Assembly: GCA_023404955.1 (NCBI GenBank)
Contig: JAEXZY010000065.1
Span: 1-28,831, forward strand
From: Actinomycetes bacterium
GTDB taxonomy: Bacteria; Actinomycetota; Actinomycetes; Mycobacteriales; Mycobacteriaceae
Direction of reading: 5' to 3'
DNA length: 28,831 nt
Position 1 is the stretch's first letter; every line of letters begins with the position of its first letter. Under the pieces are notes generated by a model that was not told the origin of the DNA, searched no databases, and saw nothing but the letters and a program-made list of their open reading frames with translations. Positions 1-7,719 of this stretch are shown piece by piece. A program made the position numbers and the translations under genes.

Positions 1-12
1 AACACCCCACAC

Positions 13-48
13 CGGCCGGGTTCGGACCTCTGGGCCCTCACCCGGCCG
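13..48 (-). terminator. Possible hairpin terminator after rplI
   Basis: A perfect 9-bp inverted repeat (CGGCCGGGT at 13-21, ACCCGGCCG at 40-48) with an 18-nt loop begins 16 nt past the rplI stop codon. Reading from rplI, the bases after the stem (12 down to 1) are not a T-run, so this would be an atypical, mycobacterial-style hairpin rather than a classic intrinsic terminator. It could also be an unrelated structure between rplI and the next gene, which lies outside the window. Confidence 0.35.
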
Positions 49-63
49 TTGACTCGTCAGTAT

Positions 64-519
64 CTAGCTGGCGACCACGTTCAGCGACACGGTCGCGGCC
101 ACATCGTGGTGCAGCCGGATCGTCACGGAGTGGGTGCCCACGCTCTTGATGTGCGCCTTGGGCAGCTGCACCGTCCGCTTGTCGAGGTTCGGTCCGCCGG
201 CCTTCTTGATCGCGGCGACCACGTCGCTCGCAGAGACCGAGCCGAACAGCTTGCCCGAGTCTCCAGCGGTCTTCACCGAGAGCTCGACGCTGTCGAGACC
301 CTCGAGTGCCGTCTTCAGTTCGTTGGCGTGCTCGAGGCTCTTGACGCTCTTGAGCTCCTGGGCGCGCCGGATGTCCTCGGCCTGGCGCTGCGCGCCGCGC
401 GTCGCCACGATCGCCAGCCCACGTGGCAGCAGGTAGTTGCGCCCGTAGCCGTCCTTCACCTCGACCGCGTCGCCGGCCGTTCCGAGGTGCTCGACCTCGG
501 CAGTCAGAATCAGTTTCAT
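64..519 (-). CDS. rplI: 50S ribosomal protein L9
   Basis: Large-subunit protein L9, 151 aa, the usual length. The N-terminal domain starts MKLILTAEVEHLGTAGD and contains the conserved KDGYGRNYLLPRGLA segment that contacts 23S rRNA. A charged connecting helix follows (about residues 40-75), then the C-terminal domain with GKLFGSV and the THSVTIRLH-type strand. The ATG at 517-519 is preceded by AAGGA at suitable spacing. The reading frame stays open further upstream, but that part lies over rpsR in another frame and is not protein-like. It is the last gene of rpsF-ssb-rpsR-rplI, 11 nt after rpsR, so it is almost certainly cotranscribed. Nothing looks unusual. Confidence 0.97.
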   Translation of the reverse strand: MKLILTAEVEHLGTAGDAVEVKDGYGRNYLLPRGLAIVATRGAQRQAEDIRRAQELKSVKSLEHANELKTALEGLDSVELSVKTAGDSGKLFGSVSASDVVAAIKKAGGPNLDKRTVQLPKAHIKSVGTHSVTIRLHHDVAATVSLNVVAS

Positions 520-530
520 CTCAATCGTCC

Positions 531-794
531 TTATCGCGTCGACGAGCTGAACGGCAGCAGCGCGACCTCGCGGGCGTTCTTCACCGCGATCGCGACGTCG
601 CGCTGGTGCTGAACGCAATTGCCGGTCACCCGACGGGCACGGATCTTGCCGCGCTCGCTGATGTAGGTGCGCAGCAGCGCGGTGTCCTTGTAATCGATGT
701 TCTGCCCCTTGCCCTTCTTGGAGCAGAACACGCACTTGCGTGTCTTGACCGGCTTTTCCGGAGCCGGACGCCTCTTGGTTGAGGACTTCGCCAT
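531..794 (-). CDS. rpsR: 30S ribosomal protein S18, cysteine-containing (C+) form
   Basis: Small-subunit protein S18, 87 aa, which pairs with S6 (rpsF of the same operon) on the 16S platform. Conserved blocks are KCVFCSKK, IDYKDTALLRTYISERGKI and RVTGNCVQHQRD. Cys21, Cys24 and Cys60 keep the CxxC plus third-cysteine pattern of zinc-binding (C+) S18. Mycobacteria also have a cysteine-free S18 paralogue used under zinc limitation; this copy is the zinc-replete, operon-encoded one. The ATG at 792-794 has only a weak purine stretch (AAGAAAGAG) upstream. It follows ssb by 51 nt, an A/T-richer gap than its surroundings. Confidence 0.97.
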   Translation of the reverse strand: MAKSSTKRRPAPEKPVKTRKCVFCSKKGKGQNIDYKDTALLRTYISERGKIRARRVTGNCVQHQRDVAIAVKNAREVALLPFSSSTR

Positions 795-845
795 GTGTCT
801 AACTCTTTCTTGAAAATGTCTCGGATGTTTCCGAAATGTGTTGTC

Positions 846-1349
846 TCAGAACGGCGGCTCGTCGTCGGCGCCACCGAAGGACCCCGATGCGGGCGCGCTG
901 CCCCACGGGTCGTCCTTGGGCGGCTCGGAGGGACGGGAGTTCCCGCCGCCACCGCCGCCGAAGCCGCCACCGCCGCCGCCACTGCGGCTCGCCTTGTTGA
1001 CCTTCGCCGTTGCGTAGCGCAGCGACGGCCCGATCTCGTCGACCTCGACCTCGACCACCGTGCGCTTCTCGCCCTCACGGGTCTCGAAGGAGCGCTGCTT
1101 GAGCCGGCCCGTCACGATGACGCGCGACCCGCGGGTCAGACTCTCGGCCACGTTCTCGGCGGCCTCACGCCAGATGTTGCACCGCAGGAACAGCGCCTCG
1201 CCGTCCTTCCACTCCCCGCTCTGCCGGTCGTAGATGCGCGGGGTGGACGCAACGGTGAAGTTGGCCACCGCCGCACCGGACGGCGTGAAACGCAGTTCCG
1301 GATCGGCGGTCAGGTTTCCGACGACGGTGATGGTGGTGTCACCAGCCAC
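846..1349 (-). CDS. ssb: Single-stranded DNA-binding protein
   Basis: SSB, 167 aa, binds single-stranded DNA in replication, recombination and repair. The OB fold spans about residues 1-115: an N-terminal strand ITVVGNLTADPELRFT, FLRCNIWREAAENVAESL, and RVIVTGRLKQRSFET. A flexible glycine-rich linker follows (about 122-140), then an acidic tail ending DDEPPF, the conserved tip that recruits partner proteins. Ssb sits between rpsF and rpsR, the usual bacterial arrangement. The start is GTG at 1347-1349, supported by AGGAGG five bases upstream. The GGC/GGT-rich linker looks repetitive at DNA level but is normal for mycobacterial SSB. Confidence 0.97.
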   Translation of the reverse strand: MAGDTTITVVGNLTADPELRFTPSGAAVANFTVASTPRIYDRQSGEWKDGEALFLRCNIWREAAENVAESLTRGSRVIVTGRLKQRSFETREGEKRTVVEVEVDEIGPSLRYATAKVNKASRSGGGGGGFGGGGGGNSRPSEPPKDDPWGSAPASGSFGGADDEPPF

Positions 1350-1415
1350 GAGTTCCTCCTAGGTGAGCGGACGTTGGGCGCGAGCCTACGCAGCGGCTCC
1401 GACGATCGGCACTCT

Positions 1416-1706
1416 TTAGTGCTTGTCGGTCCGCATCACCTTGGTCCGCAGCACGGACTCATTGAGGTTGAGCTGACGGTCGAGCTCGGACACCGTCGCG
1501 GGCTCGGCTTTCACGTCGACCACCGCGTAGATGCCTTCGGCATGCTTGGCGATCTCGTAGGCCAACCGGCGGCGGCCCCAGATGTCGACCTTGTCAACGC
1601 TGCCACCGTCTTTGCGGATGACGTTCAGGAACGTCTCCAACGACGGAGCAACGGTGCGCTCGTCGAGTGTGGGGTCGAGAATGACCATGATTTCGTATGG
1701 ACGCAT
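1416..1706 (-). CDS. rpsF: 30S ribosomal protein S6
   Basis: Small-subunit protein S6, 96 aa, the first gene of the rpsF-ssb-rpsR-rplI operon. It starts MRPYEIMVILDPTLDE, has the typical DIWGRRRLAYEI strand-turn segment, and ends NESVLRTKVMRTDKH without the longer acidic tail found in some bacteria. The ATG at 1704-1706 has a near-ideal Shine-Dalgarno, AGGAGGTGAT (1716-1725), nine bases upstream. That supports strong translation and rules out the frame extension that runs further upstream to 2150. S6 and S18 bind each other, and in many bacteria the pair also represses its own operon through the mRNA leader. Confidence 0.97.
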   Translation of the reverse strand: MRPYEIMVILDPTLDERTVAPSLETFLNVIRKDGGSVDKVDIWGRRRLAYEIAKHAEGIYAVVDVKAEPATVSELDRQLNLNESVLRTKVMRTDKH

Positions 1707-1791
1707 AGGGAACCCATCACCTCCTCTGGTCTGACGGCCACGGCGTGTCCGTGGCAGGAGGGTCGCCTGCGTCGGCAACCGGCCCAGGCTA
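1707..1791 (-). promoter_or_regulatory. rpsF operon leader: SD, hairpin and candidate -10
   Basis: Reading towards rpsF, there is a candidate -10 TAGCCT (1786-1791), then a 7-bp hairpin GCCACGG/CCGTGGC with a 5-nt loop (1737-1755), then the full anti-SD complement AGGAGGTGAT (1716-1725). A structured leader just before rpsF is where the S6:S18 autoregulatory RNA element is found in many bacteria. Whether this hairpin is that element cannot be settled by eye. The -10 is a weak call; no convincing -35 is seen. Confidence 0.4.
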
Positions 1792-1819
1792 CAGGACCAG
1801 GGAGGACAGCGCGAAATCG

Positions 1820-2290
1820 CTACCGGCGAACGGGCCAGTCCCACACGGACATGTCGCCCTTGGGGTAGTTCATGCAGACGTCGGTGGCGTGCGCGACGAC
1901 GCCCTTGTTGTTGAAGAACAGCTTCGCCCAGTTGCCCCAGCGGGTGGCGGTCTGCTCGTAGAAGACGTTGGTCGCGGTGTCCTCGGAGTACTGGCGGCGA
2001 GCCACCGGGTCGAGGGAGAAGAACCAGTGGATGCGGTCGAAGGCCATCTGCTGGACATCGGCCGGCCGGTTGCTCCGATCGATCATGTACCGCTCGAAGT
2101 ACACCGGGCTGGTATCGCGTGCGGCCAGCATGTACTGCTCGACGTCGCACTGGGTGACGATGATGCGGTGCGGGATCGGGTAGTCATCGGTCGCGTCGGC
2201 CTGCGCGGTGCCCGCGGCGCCGAACAGCGCACCCGCGGCTGCTGCCGTCGCCAGGGCGGTTCGCAGCACTCGACTCGCCAGTCCGCTCAT
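1820..2290 (-). CDS. Secreted DUF5078-family protein
   Basis: 156-aa exported protein of unknown function, which I assign from memory to the mycobacterial DUF5078 family. Residues about 1-31 form a Sec signal peptide with an Ala-rich core and likely cleavage after AQA. The mature part begins DATDDYPIPHRII and has two cysteines (in TQCDVEQY and DVCMNYPK) that could form a disulfide outside the cytoplasm. It also carries conserved-looking aromatic stretches such as RIHWFFSLDP and RWGNWAKLFFNN. AGGAG lies six bases before the ATG at 2288-2290. It is transcribed towards rpsF but is probably a separate unit, with its own -10-like element in the upstream gap. Confidence 0.85.
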   Translation of the reverse strand: MSGLASRVLRTALATAAAAGALFGAAGTAQADATDDYPIPHRIIVTQCDVEQYMLAARDTSPVYFERYMIDRSNRPADVQQMAFDRIHWFFSLDPVARRQYSEDTATNVFYEQTATRWGNWAKLFFNNKGVVAHATDVCMNYPKGDMSVWDWPVRR

Positions 2291-2378
2291 TGATCGCTCC
2301 TACCTCGTCGAATGCCGGCGCATCTCACTCGCCGTGGGCCAACTATATAGCGCAGCTAGAAAGCTGTGCAGTCCGTTC
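2291..2378 (-). promoter_or_regulatory. Promoter region of the DUF5078 gene
   Basis: Minus-strand TATAGT (2342-2347) fits a mycobacterial -10 and would give a 5' UTR of roughly 45 nt ending in the AGGAG ribosome site (2297-2301). Upstream of it, at about 2353-2369, is a small imperfect hairpin (CAGCT/AGCTG), which could also act at the end of the preceding proline-rich gene. No good -35 box is visible. Confidence 0.45.
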
Positions 2379-2678
2379 TCAGCCGCCGTTGGTGACGGGG
2401 TTGGACGACAGCGTGATGAACTGGCCGTGCTTCCACACACCCCAGCGGCCACCCCACATCGACGTCCACACCACCGGCTCGCCGTTCCACATGTCGGCGG
2501 GTTTGCGCGGCGCCCAGTTCGGCACCGGCTCACCCGGCGGGTTCGGGGGGAACTCGGCCGGTCCGGGCGGAGGAGGCGGCGGTTGTGCCACCGACGTCGC
2601 GGCACCGAAGCCGAGCGCGCCTGCGACGACACCGCCCAGGATCACCGCGGCGGGCGCGGTCTTGCGGAGAAAACTCAT
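2379..2678 (-). CDS. Small secreted proline-rich protein, unknown function
   Basis: 99-aa protein not recognised as a named family. Residues about 1-32 are a Sec signal peptide (basic MSFLRK start, Ala/Val/Gly core, likely cleavage near SVAQ). A proline run follows (PPPPPPGPAEFPPNPPGE), then a tryptophan-rich region with MWNGEPVVWTSMWGGRWGVW and a C-terminal HGQFITLSSNPVTNGG. There are no cysteines. The ATG at 2676-2678 has GGAG seven bases upstream. A second in-frame ATG nine codons earlier (2703-2705) would put a less typical sequence before the signal peptide, so I prefer the inner start. It is divergent from the DUF1206 gene and lies 88 nt upstream of the DUF5078 gene; both are small exported proteins of mycobacterial type. 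Confidence 0.75.
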   Translation of the reverse strand: MSFLRKTAPAAVILGGVVAGALGFGAATSVAQPPPPPPGPAEFPPNPPGEPVPNWAPRKPADMWNGEPVVWTSMWGGRWGVWKHGQFITLSSNPVTNGG

Positions 2679-2719
2679 GAGACGACTCCAGCCTGCAGAC
2701 TGCATACAGATGCTTAGCA

Positions 2720-2737
2720 AATATAACCACCAGGTGG
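2720..2737 (-). promoter_or_regulatory. Promoter with palindromic operator candidate
   Basis: Minus-strand TATATT (2720-2725) is a good -10 for the proline-rich secreted protein gene. Directly upstream, where the -10/-35 spacer would be, is the 11-bp palindrome CCACCAGGTGG (2727-2737). A repressor bound there would block the promoter. A second small inverted repeat, ACCGGG/CCCGGT, lies at 2739-2756, also between the two divergent genes. The binding protein is unknown. Confidence 0.45.
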
Positions 2738-2789
2738 CACCGGGAAACACCCCGGTTTCGATCGTCGGGCCCGAGGGTAGAGCGCGGTG

Positions 2790-3596
2790 ATGTCCCGGCC
2801 GCCGATCGTCGACCGGATTCTTGCCCACGGTGGCGTCCGCAAAACGGTGCGCGCCGGCTTCATCGCCAGCGGCTCGCTGCACTTCCTCATCGCCTACGTG
2901 ATCGCGCGGATCGCGTTGGGCCGCGGCGGCCATGCCGACCCCTCCGGCGCCATGGCGACGATCGCCGCAGCCACCGACGGGGTGCTGATCCTGTGGGCGA
3001 TCGCCGCGGCGCTGGTGCCGCTGGCCGCCTGGCGCCTCGCCGAAGCCCTGCTCGGTCTGCATCCAGGCGAAGGTGGCCGCGACCCGAGCGATGCCAGCCT
3101 CGGCAACCGTCTCAAGGCCCTCGGTCTGCTGGCTGTCTACAGCAGCGTGGGATACACGTGTGTACGGTTCGCCATCGGGCGTCGCGAACCCAGCAGTGAA
3201 CAGAACTCCGGACTGAGTGCTGTTCTGATGCAATCGTTTTCCGGCCGCGCCCTGCTGGTGGTCGTGGGAGCCGTCATCGTCGTGATCGGTGGCTATTACG
3301 CCTACAAGGGCGCCTCCCGACGCTTCCTCGACGACCTGACCACCTCCGGCGGCCGGGTGGTGCGGGTGCTCGGCGTGTACGGCTACGTCGCCGAGGGCGC
3401 GGTCTACGCGCTGGCCGGACTGTTGGTCATCGTCGCCGCCGTCCGGGCCGATCCGGCGAAAGCCGCCGGACTCGACGCGGCTGTCCAGGCACTCGGGTCG
3501 GCGACGTCCGGCGACGCGCTCCTGCTGTTCGCCGCTCTCGGTTTCGCGTCCTACGGGCTGTACAGCTTCGCGTTGGCCCGCTGGGCGCGAATGTGA
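2790..3596 (+). CDS. DUF1206 integral membrane protein
   Basis: 268-aa membrane protein built from three repeats of a two-helix unit, the DUF1206 arrangement. The repeats start near RKTVRAGFIASGSLHFLIAY (about 16-35), GNRLKALGLLAVYSSVGYTC (about 106-125) and RVLGVYGYVAEGAVYALAG (about 190-208). Each has a first helix with G/Y-rich spacing and a second hydrophobic helix. The function of the family is not known. The start is ATG at 2790; an in-frame GTG directly before it (2787) is equally possible and changes one residue. There is no clear Shine-Dalgarno. Its last 46 bases overlap the end of the convergent GT87-like gene. Confidence 0.88.
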   Translation: MSRPPIVDRILAHGGVRKTVRAGFIASGSLHFLIAYVIARIALGRGGHADPSGAMATIAAATDGVLILWAIAAALVPLAAWRLAEALLGLHPGEGGRDPSDASLGNRLKALGLLAVYSSVGYTCVRFAIGRREPSSEQNSGLSAVLMQSFSGRALLVVVGAVIVVIGGYYAYKGASRRFLDDLTTSGGRVVRVLGVYGYVAEGAVYALAGLLVIVAAVRADPAKAAGLDAAVQALGSATSGDALLLFAALGFASYGLYSFALARWARM

Positions 3597-5215
3597 CCGC
3601 GGGGCTGCAGCCAATCGGGCACCCACGGCGGATACGCATCCGGGGCGCGGTCGAACGGACCGCCTGCCGGATCGTCCACGCCGTCGGACCGCACGAGGTC
3701 CAGCTCCGGACGGTAGATCTGACGAATGATCAACGCGCACAACGTGACCACTGCGATGTCGCGGAGCAATACCGTGGCGGTGAACCACTGCTCGGGCAGG
3801 CCCTTGTTCTGTTCGCCGAACAGGTACAGCATCCGCGGCACCCAGACCAGCATGTCGATCGTCATCCAGGCCAGCAGGATTCGCCGATGCGGCAGGGCCA
3901 ACACCGCCAACGGCACCAGCCACAGCGAGAACTGCGGGCTCCACACCTTGTTCGTCAGCAGGAAAGCTGCCACCACCAGGAACGCGATCTGCGCGATGCG
4001 CGGCCGGCGCGCAGCGGTCAGCGTGATGTAACCGATCGCGATGCAACACGCGGCGAACAGCGCGGCGGTGACGGTGTTGAGCACCACCGGCGGTTCCCAG
4101 AAGCCGAGGTTGGGGTCGAAGCCCTGCCAGCCGGTGAAGGACTTCACGACGTTGTAGAGCGAATCCATGTCATCGCCGCGACGGGTGTTGAGCCGGAAGA
4201 ACTCCGACCATCCCCGGGGGAACAGCACCATGATCGGCAGGTTGACCACCAGCCACGTCGCCCCCGCGGCGAGCGCCGTCTTGGCGACCGCCTGCAGCCG
4301 CGACGTGCGAATGGCCAACAGCACCAGGGGAATCAGCAGCAGCAGCGGATAGAGCTTGGCCGCCACGCCCAGACCGATCAGCACCCCGGCCAGCACGGGC
4401 CGCCGACGCGCCCACGCCAGCAGTGCCCCGGCGGCAGCCGCGGTCGCCAGCGCATCGAAGTTGGTGAAGATCTGGAAGATCACCAACGGTGACGCCGCGA
4501 CCAGTGCGGCGTCCCAGATGCGGCGGGCACCGGCCAACAGCGCGGTCGCCCAGACGGTCGTCAGCCACGCCAGCGCCAGCCCGAACGCGGAGACGTTGAA
4601 GAACATCACCACCTCGGCGATGATCGGCACCGACGTCAGCTTGGTCAGCGTCGTGTACGTCTTGGCCAGCGACATCGACAGGTACTGGTAGATGCCGGTG
4701 AGCACCGGATACTCCATGTAGCGCACCGCGGGCGAGCCGTCGTACTGGGCGCGCGGCATACCCTTCTCGTCGGTTTCCAGCCAGCTCGACTTGTACGGGA
4801 ACTTCCCGAGGTTCAGCAGCTCTGCGGTGTAGAGCGGCACGGTGTCGGAGTAGCAGAGCTCGTAGTAGGCCCGGTTGTTGGCCCAGTTGCCGACACGCTG
4901 GTCGGCGGTGCCGGTGCCGGACGTCTGCAGGCATGCCGCCTTGGTGGAGTAGCCCAACGCCAGGAACACGATCGCGATGAGCAGCATGACCCGAAGTGGG
5001 GTGAGGAAACGGGTGCGGCCGATCACAGCGTGCCGGCCGACGGGGCCACCGATGGTGCCCGACAGCGCGGCACCGAGGGTGTCTGTGCGACTGGGGAAGT
5101 CGCGGTCGTCGAGGCTTCGGAGATCTTCAGCGAGAGGGGCTGGCGATTCTGCCGGAGCCAGCGGAGCCGGCGATTCTGGCGACGACTCGGTGGCCGGCGG
5201 GACCGGCGAGGTCAC
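3551..5215 (-). CDS. GT87/DUF2029-type polytopic membrane glycosyltransferase
   Basis: 554-aa polytopic membrane protein matching the mycobacterial Rv0051-type protein beside ponA1. The GT87/DUF2029 family includes the polyprenyl-phosphate-mannose-dependent PimE, so a lipid-linked sugar donor and an extracytoplasmic glycan acceptor are likely, but the substrate is unknown. Residues about 1-70 are a cytoplasmic Pro/Ser/Ala-rich tail. TM1 is at about 74-90, followed by a large external loop containing YMEYPVLTGIYQYL and acidic residues, then about ten hydrophobic helices (for example ALLAWARRRPVLAGVLIGLG and AFLLTNKVWSPQFSLWLVP). The start is GTG at 5213-5215, overlapping the ponA1 stop as GTGA, which implies translational coupling. 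The frame continues upstream to 5584, but that part is only a shadow of the ponA1 tail. Confidence 0.87.
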   Translation of the reverse strand: MTSPVPPATESSPESPAPLAPAESPAPLAEDLRSLDDRDFPSRTDTLGAALSGTIGGPVGRHAVIGRTRFLTPLRVMLLIAIVFLALGYSTKAACLQTSGTGTADQRVGNWANNRAYYELCYSDTVPLYTAELLNLGKFPYKSSWLETDEKGMPRAQYDGSPAVRYMEYPVLTGIYQYLSMSLAKTYTTLTKLTSVPIIAEVVMFFNVSAFGLALAWLTTVWATALLAGARRIWDAALVAASPLVIFQIFTNFDALATAAAAGALLAWARRRPVLAGVLIGLGVAAKLYPLLLLIPLVLLAIRTSRLQAVAKTALAAGATWLVVNLPIMVLFPRGWSEFFRLNTRRGDDMDSLYNVVKSFTGWQGFDPNLGFWEPPVVLNTVTAALFAACCIAIGYITLTAARRPRIAQIAFLVVAAFLLTNKVWSPQFSLWLVPLAVLALPHRRILLAWMTIDMLVWVPRMLYLFGEQNKGLPEQWFTATVLLRDIAVVTLCALIIRQIYRPELDLVRSDGVDDPAGGPFDRAPDAYPPWVPDWLQPRGHIRAQRANAKLYSP

Positions 5216-7719
5216 GGAGGCGGCGGCGGAGCGCCCGGCGCCACCGGAACCGGGGCACCGGGCTGCGGTGCGCCGGGCACCACCTCCGGACCTGGCGGCG
5301 TTCCTTCCGGCACGGGTCCGGGTCCCGCAGGCACCGTCGTCGGCGGGCCCCACGGGATCGTGATGCCGGGCGCGATCTCGAGCGTCGGCTGGATCACCGT
5401 GTTGGACGGCGGCGGTGCCACCGTGGTCGACGGCGGTGGCGGCGGCGCCTGCGGCACGCCGGCGTACCCGCCGATTTCCTCGGGCTTCGGGAACGACTCG
5501 TTGTCGGTGCCGTCGAGCGCGCCGTCCATCGTGGCCTTCCAGATGTCGCTCGGGATACCCGAGCCGTACACCGGTGAGCCCCACTGGTTCTCGAGCGGCT
5601 TCGTGCCGTCCACGGTGCCCACCCAGACCGCGGTGGACAGCGACGGCGTGTAGCCCACCATCCAGGCGTCACGGTTGGCATCGGTGTCACCGAGCTGGTT
5701 GGTGCCAGTCTTCGCGCCCGACGGGCGGCCGCCGGCCAGTGCGTGGCCTTTGGAGTAGCCGGCGATCGGCTGCATGGCCGCGATGACGTTGTCGGCGACG
5801 GCCTTGTCGATGCGCTGCTCGCCGGAGTTGTCCTCCTGGCTCGCGTCGAACAGGATGGTGCCCTCGGCGTTGACGACCTTCTGCACGAAGTGCGGCTTGT
5901 GGTACGTCCCCGACGCCGCGATCGTCGCGTACGCCGACGCCATGTCGATCACCCGCGACTGGTACTGACCCAGCACGACACCGTTGTTCGGCGGTCCGCC
6001 CTTGCCGTCCTCGGACAGCGTGTGCTCGACACCGGGGAAACTCTCGGCGATACCGGCCGCGTGCGCGGCGTCGGCCACGTCCTGCGGTCCGTTCTTGAGC
6101 TTCAGCATCAGCCGGTAGTAGCTGGTGTTGAGCGACCGCTTCAACGCCTCCGCGATGTTGCAGTTGCCGCAGCTGCTGCCCTCGACGTTCGAGATCTTGA
6201 TGCCGTCGACGGTGAGGGGTGAACTGTCCACCTGGTAGCCCAGGCCCATGCCCTGCTGAAGCGCCGCGACCAACGCGAACACCTTGAACGACGAACCGGT
6301 CGGCAATCCGGCCTGGGCGAAGTCGAAGCCGTTCGCATCGTTGCCGCCGTAGTACGCCTTCACGCCGCCGGTCTTCGGGTCGATGGACACGACCGCCGTC
6401 CGCATGTCCGGGTCCTGCCCGTCCATGTACTCGCTGACCGCGTCTTGCGCAGCAGACTGCGCCTTCGGATCGATGGTCGTGGTGACCTGCAGGCCCTCGG
6501 TGTTGAGCTGCTGCTCACTGATGTTGAAGATGTCCATCAGCTCGTTGATCACCTGACGCTCGATCAGGCCGTTGGGCCCGGTCGTCTGGTTCTGGGTGAT
6601 CGCCGCATCCGGCGGGATCGTCGGCGGGAACACCTGCGCCGCGCGGTCCTGCGCGGACAGCGCGCCGATGGACACCATGCCGTCGAGCACCCAATTCCAG
6701 CGCTCGTTCGCGGCCTCCGGATCGACGGCCGGATCGAGCGCCGACGGCCGCTGGATCAACGCGGCCAACAGCGCACCCTCGGCCACCGTGAGTTGCTCGA
6801 CGGGCTTGTTGAAGTACGCCTTGGACGCCGCCGCGACGCCGTAGGCGCCCCGGCCGAAATAGATGATGTTCAGATAGGACTGCATCACCTGGTCTTTGGA
6901 CCACTCACTGGACATCTTGGTGGAGATGACCAGCTCCTTGGCTTTTCGGACCAGCCCGCCCACACCGGAGCGGGCGTCGCCGACCAACGCGTTCTTGACG
7001 TACTGCTGGGTGATGGTCGACCCGCCCTGCAGGTCACCACCGAAGATGTTGTTCTTGAAGGCACGCAGGAACCCGGTGAAAGAGAAGCCCGGGTTCGAAT
7101 AGAAGTCCCGGTCCTCGGCGGCCATCACCGCGTCACGCACGTGCACCGGGATCTGGTCGATGTTGACGTCCACCCGGTTGCCCTCGGGCGGGACGATCTT
7201 CGCGATCTCCGATCCGTCGCTCGCCAGGATCGTCGACACCTGAGCGGTCCGGATGTCTCCAGGCTTCGGCACGTCGACGATGAGGTAGGCCATGCCGAAC
7301 GTCAACAGCGGTAAGACGATGAGGACCGCGGCGCAGGCGATCAGGCCGCGGCGCACCCACTTCCAGTTGACCTGGTCGCGCCACCCCGGCCGCCGATCCG
7401 ACGGGCCGCCACCGCCCGGCCCGCCGCCACCCGTCGGGCGGCGCGGAGGGGGAGGCGGCTGCTTGGGCGGGCGACCGTCGAGCGCCCGCTTGACGTCGTC
7501 GATCGGATCCTTCAGATGGCGCGGCCGCTCCTCCCGAACCGGGGGCAACACCGTCGTCAACCGGTCATCGGGGTGCGGGCGGGCGGCATGAGCCGGCCCG
7601 TCCGACCGCCGGCGGGGCTGCTGGGGTCGGGGCTGGGGTCGCGCGTTACCGCCGTCGGCCGCCCTGCGCCCATCACGGGCACGGTCGGCGAAACGGTCGG
7701 GGCGCCCCGGGCTATTCAC
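5212..7719 (-). CDS. ponA1: Bifunctional class A penicillin-binding protein PonA1
   Basis: 835-aa peptidoglycan glycosyltransferase/transpeptidase. Layout: a long cytoplasmic Pro/Arg/Gly-rich segment (1-120), one TM helix (about 124-147), a GT51 domain (about 160-340) with AAEDRDFYSNPG including catalytic Glu202 and GGSTITQQYVKN, and a transpeptidase domain (about 410-735) with Ser476-Ser-Phe-Lys479 (SxxK), Ser529-Leu-Asn531 (SxN) and Lys670-Thr-Gly (KTG). A disordered Pro-rich tail (about 755-835) ends in a run of prolines and there is no PASTA domain. All catalytic motifs are intact. The GTG start at 7717-7719 overlaps the end of the DUF5318 gene by 8 bp, and the 3' end overlaps the GT87-like gene by 4 bp, so the three genes form one coupled envelope operon. 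Confidence 0.96.
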   Translation of the reverse strand: MNSPGRPDRFADRARDGRRAADGGNARPQPRPQQPRRRSDGPAHAARPHPDDRLTTVLPPVREERPRHLKDPIDDVKRALDGRPPKQPPPPPRRPTGGGGPGGGGPSDRRPGWRDQVNWKWVRRGLIACAAVLIVLPLLTFGMAYLIVDVPKPGDIRTAQVSTILASDGSEIAKIVPPEGNRVDVNIDQIPVHVRDAVMAAEDRDFYSNPGFSFTGFLRAFKNNIFGGDLQGGSTITQQYVKNALVGDARSGVGGLVRKAKELVISTKMSSEWSKDQVMQSYLNIIYFGRGAYGVAAASKAYFNKPVEQLTVAEGALLAALIQRPSALDPAVDPEAANERWNWVLDGMVSIGALSAQDRAAQVFPPTIPPDAAITQNQTTGPNGLIERQVINELMDIFNISEQQLNTEGLQVTTTIDPKAQSAAQDAVSEYMDGQDPDMRTAVVSIDPKTGGVKAYYGGNDANGFDFAQAGLPTGSSFKVFALVAALQQGMGLGYQVDSSPLTVDGIKISNVEGSSCGNCNIAEALKRSLNTSYYRLMLKLKNGPQDVADAAHAAGIAESFPGVEHTLSEDGKGGPPNNGVVLGQYQSRVIDMASAYATIAASGTYHKPHFVQKVVNAEGTILFDASQEDNSGEQRIDKAVADNVIAAMQPIAGYSKGHALAGGRPSGAKTGTNQLGDTDANRDAWMVGYTPSLSTAVWVGTVDGTKPLENQWGSPVYGSGIPSDIWKATMDGALDGTDNESFPKPEEIGGYAGVPQAPPPPPSTTVAPPPSNTVIQPTLEIAPGITIPWGPPTTVPAGPGPVPEGTPPGPEVVPGAPQPGAPVPVAPGAPPPPP

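Noticed and set aside
940..990. Glycine-codon repeats in ssb as a possible tandem repeat or recombination site
   Set aside because: They encode the normal flexible SSB linker; no exact repeat unit beyond codon-level redundancy.
795..1868. 357-codon plus-strand frame across ssb and rpsF
   Set aside because: Antisense to two conserved genes; no domain or ribosome site.
2679..4049. 556-codon minus-strand frame covering the DUF1206 gene
   Set aside because: Only its last 99 codons (signal peptide, Pro/Trp-rich protein) look like protein; the rest is antisense to DUF1206.
5212..5460. Proline-codon-rich end of ponA1 as a repeat array
   Set aside because: No constant unit or spacer; it is the usual disordered PonA1 tail.
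5216..5584. N-terminal extension of the GT87-like protein by 123 residues
   Set aside because: The extra part overlaps ponA1 in another frame and is Arg/Gly/Ala-rich. The GTGA overlap start gives the family length.
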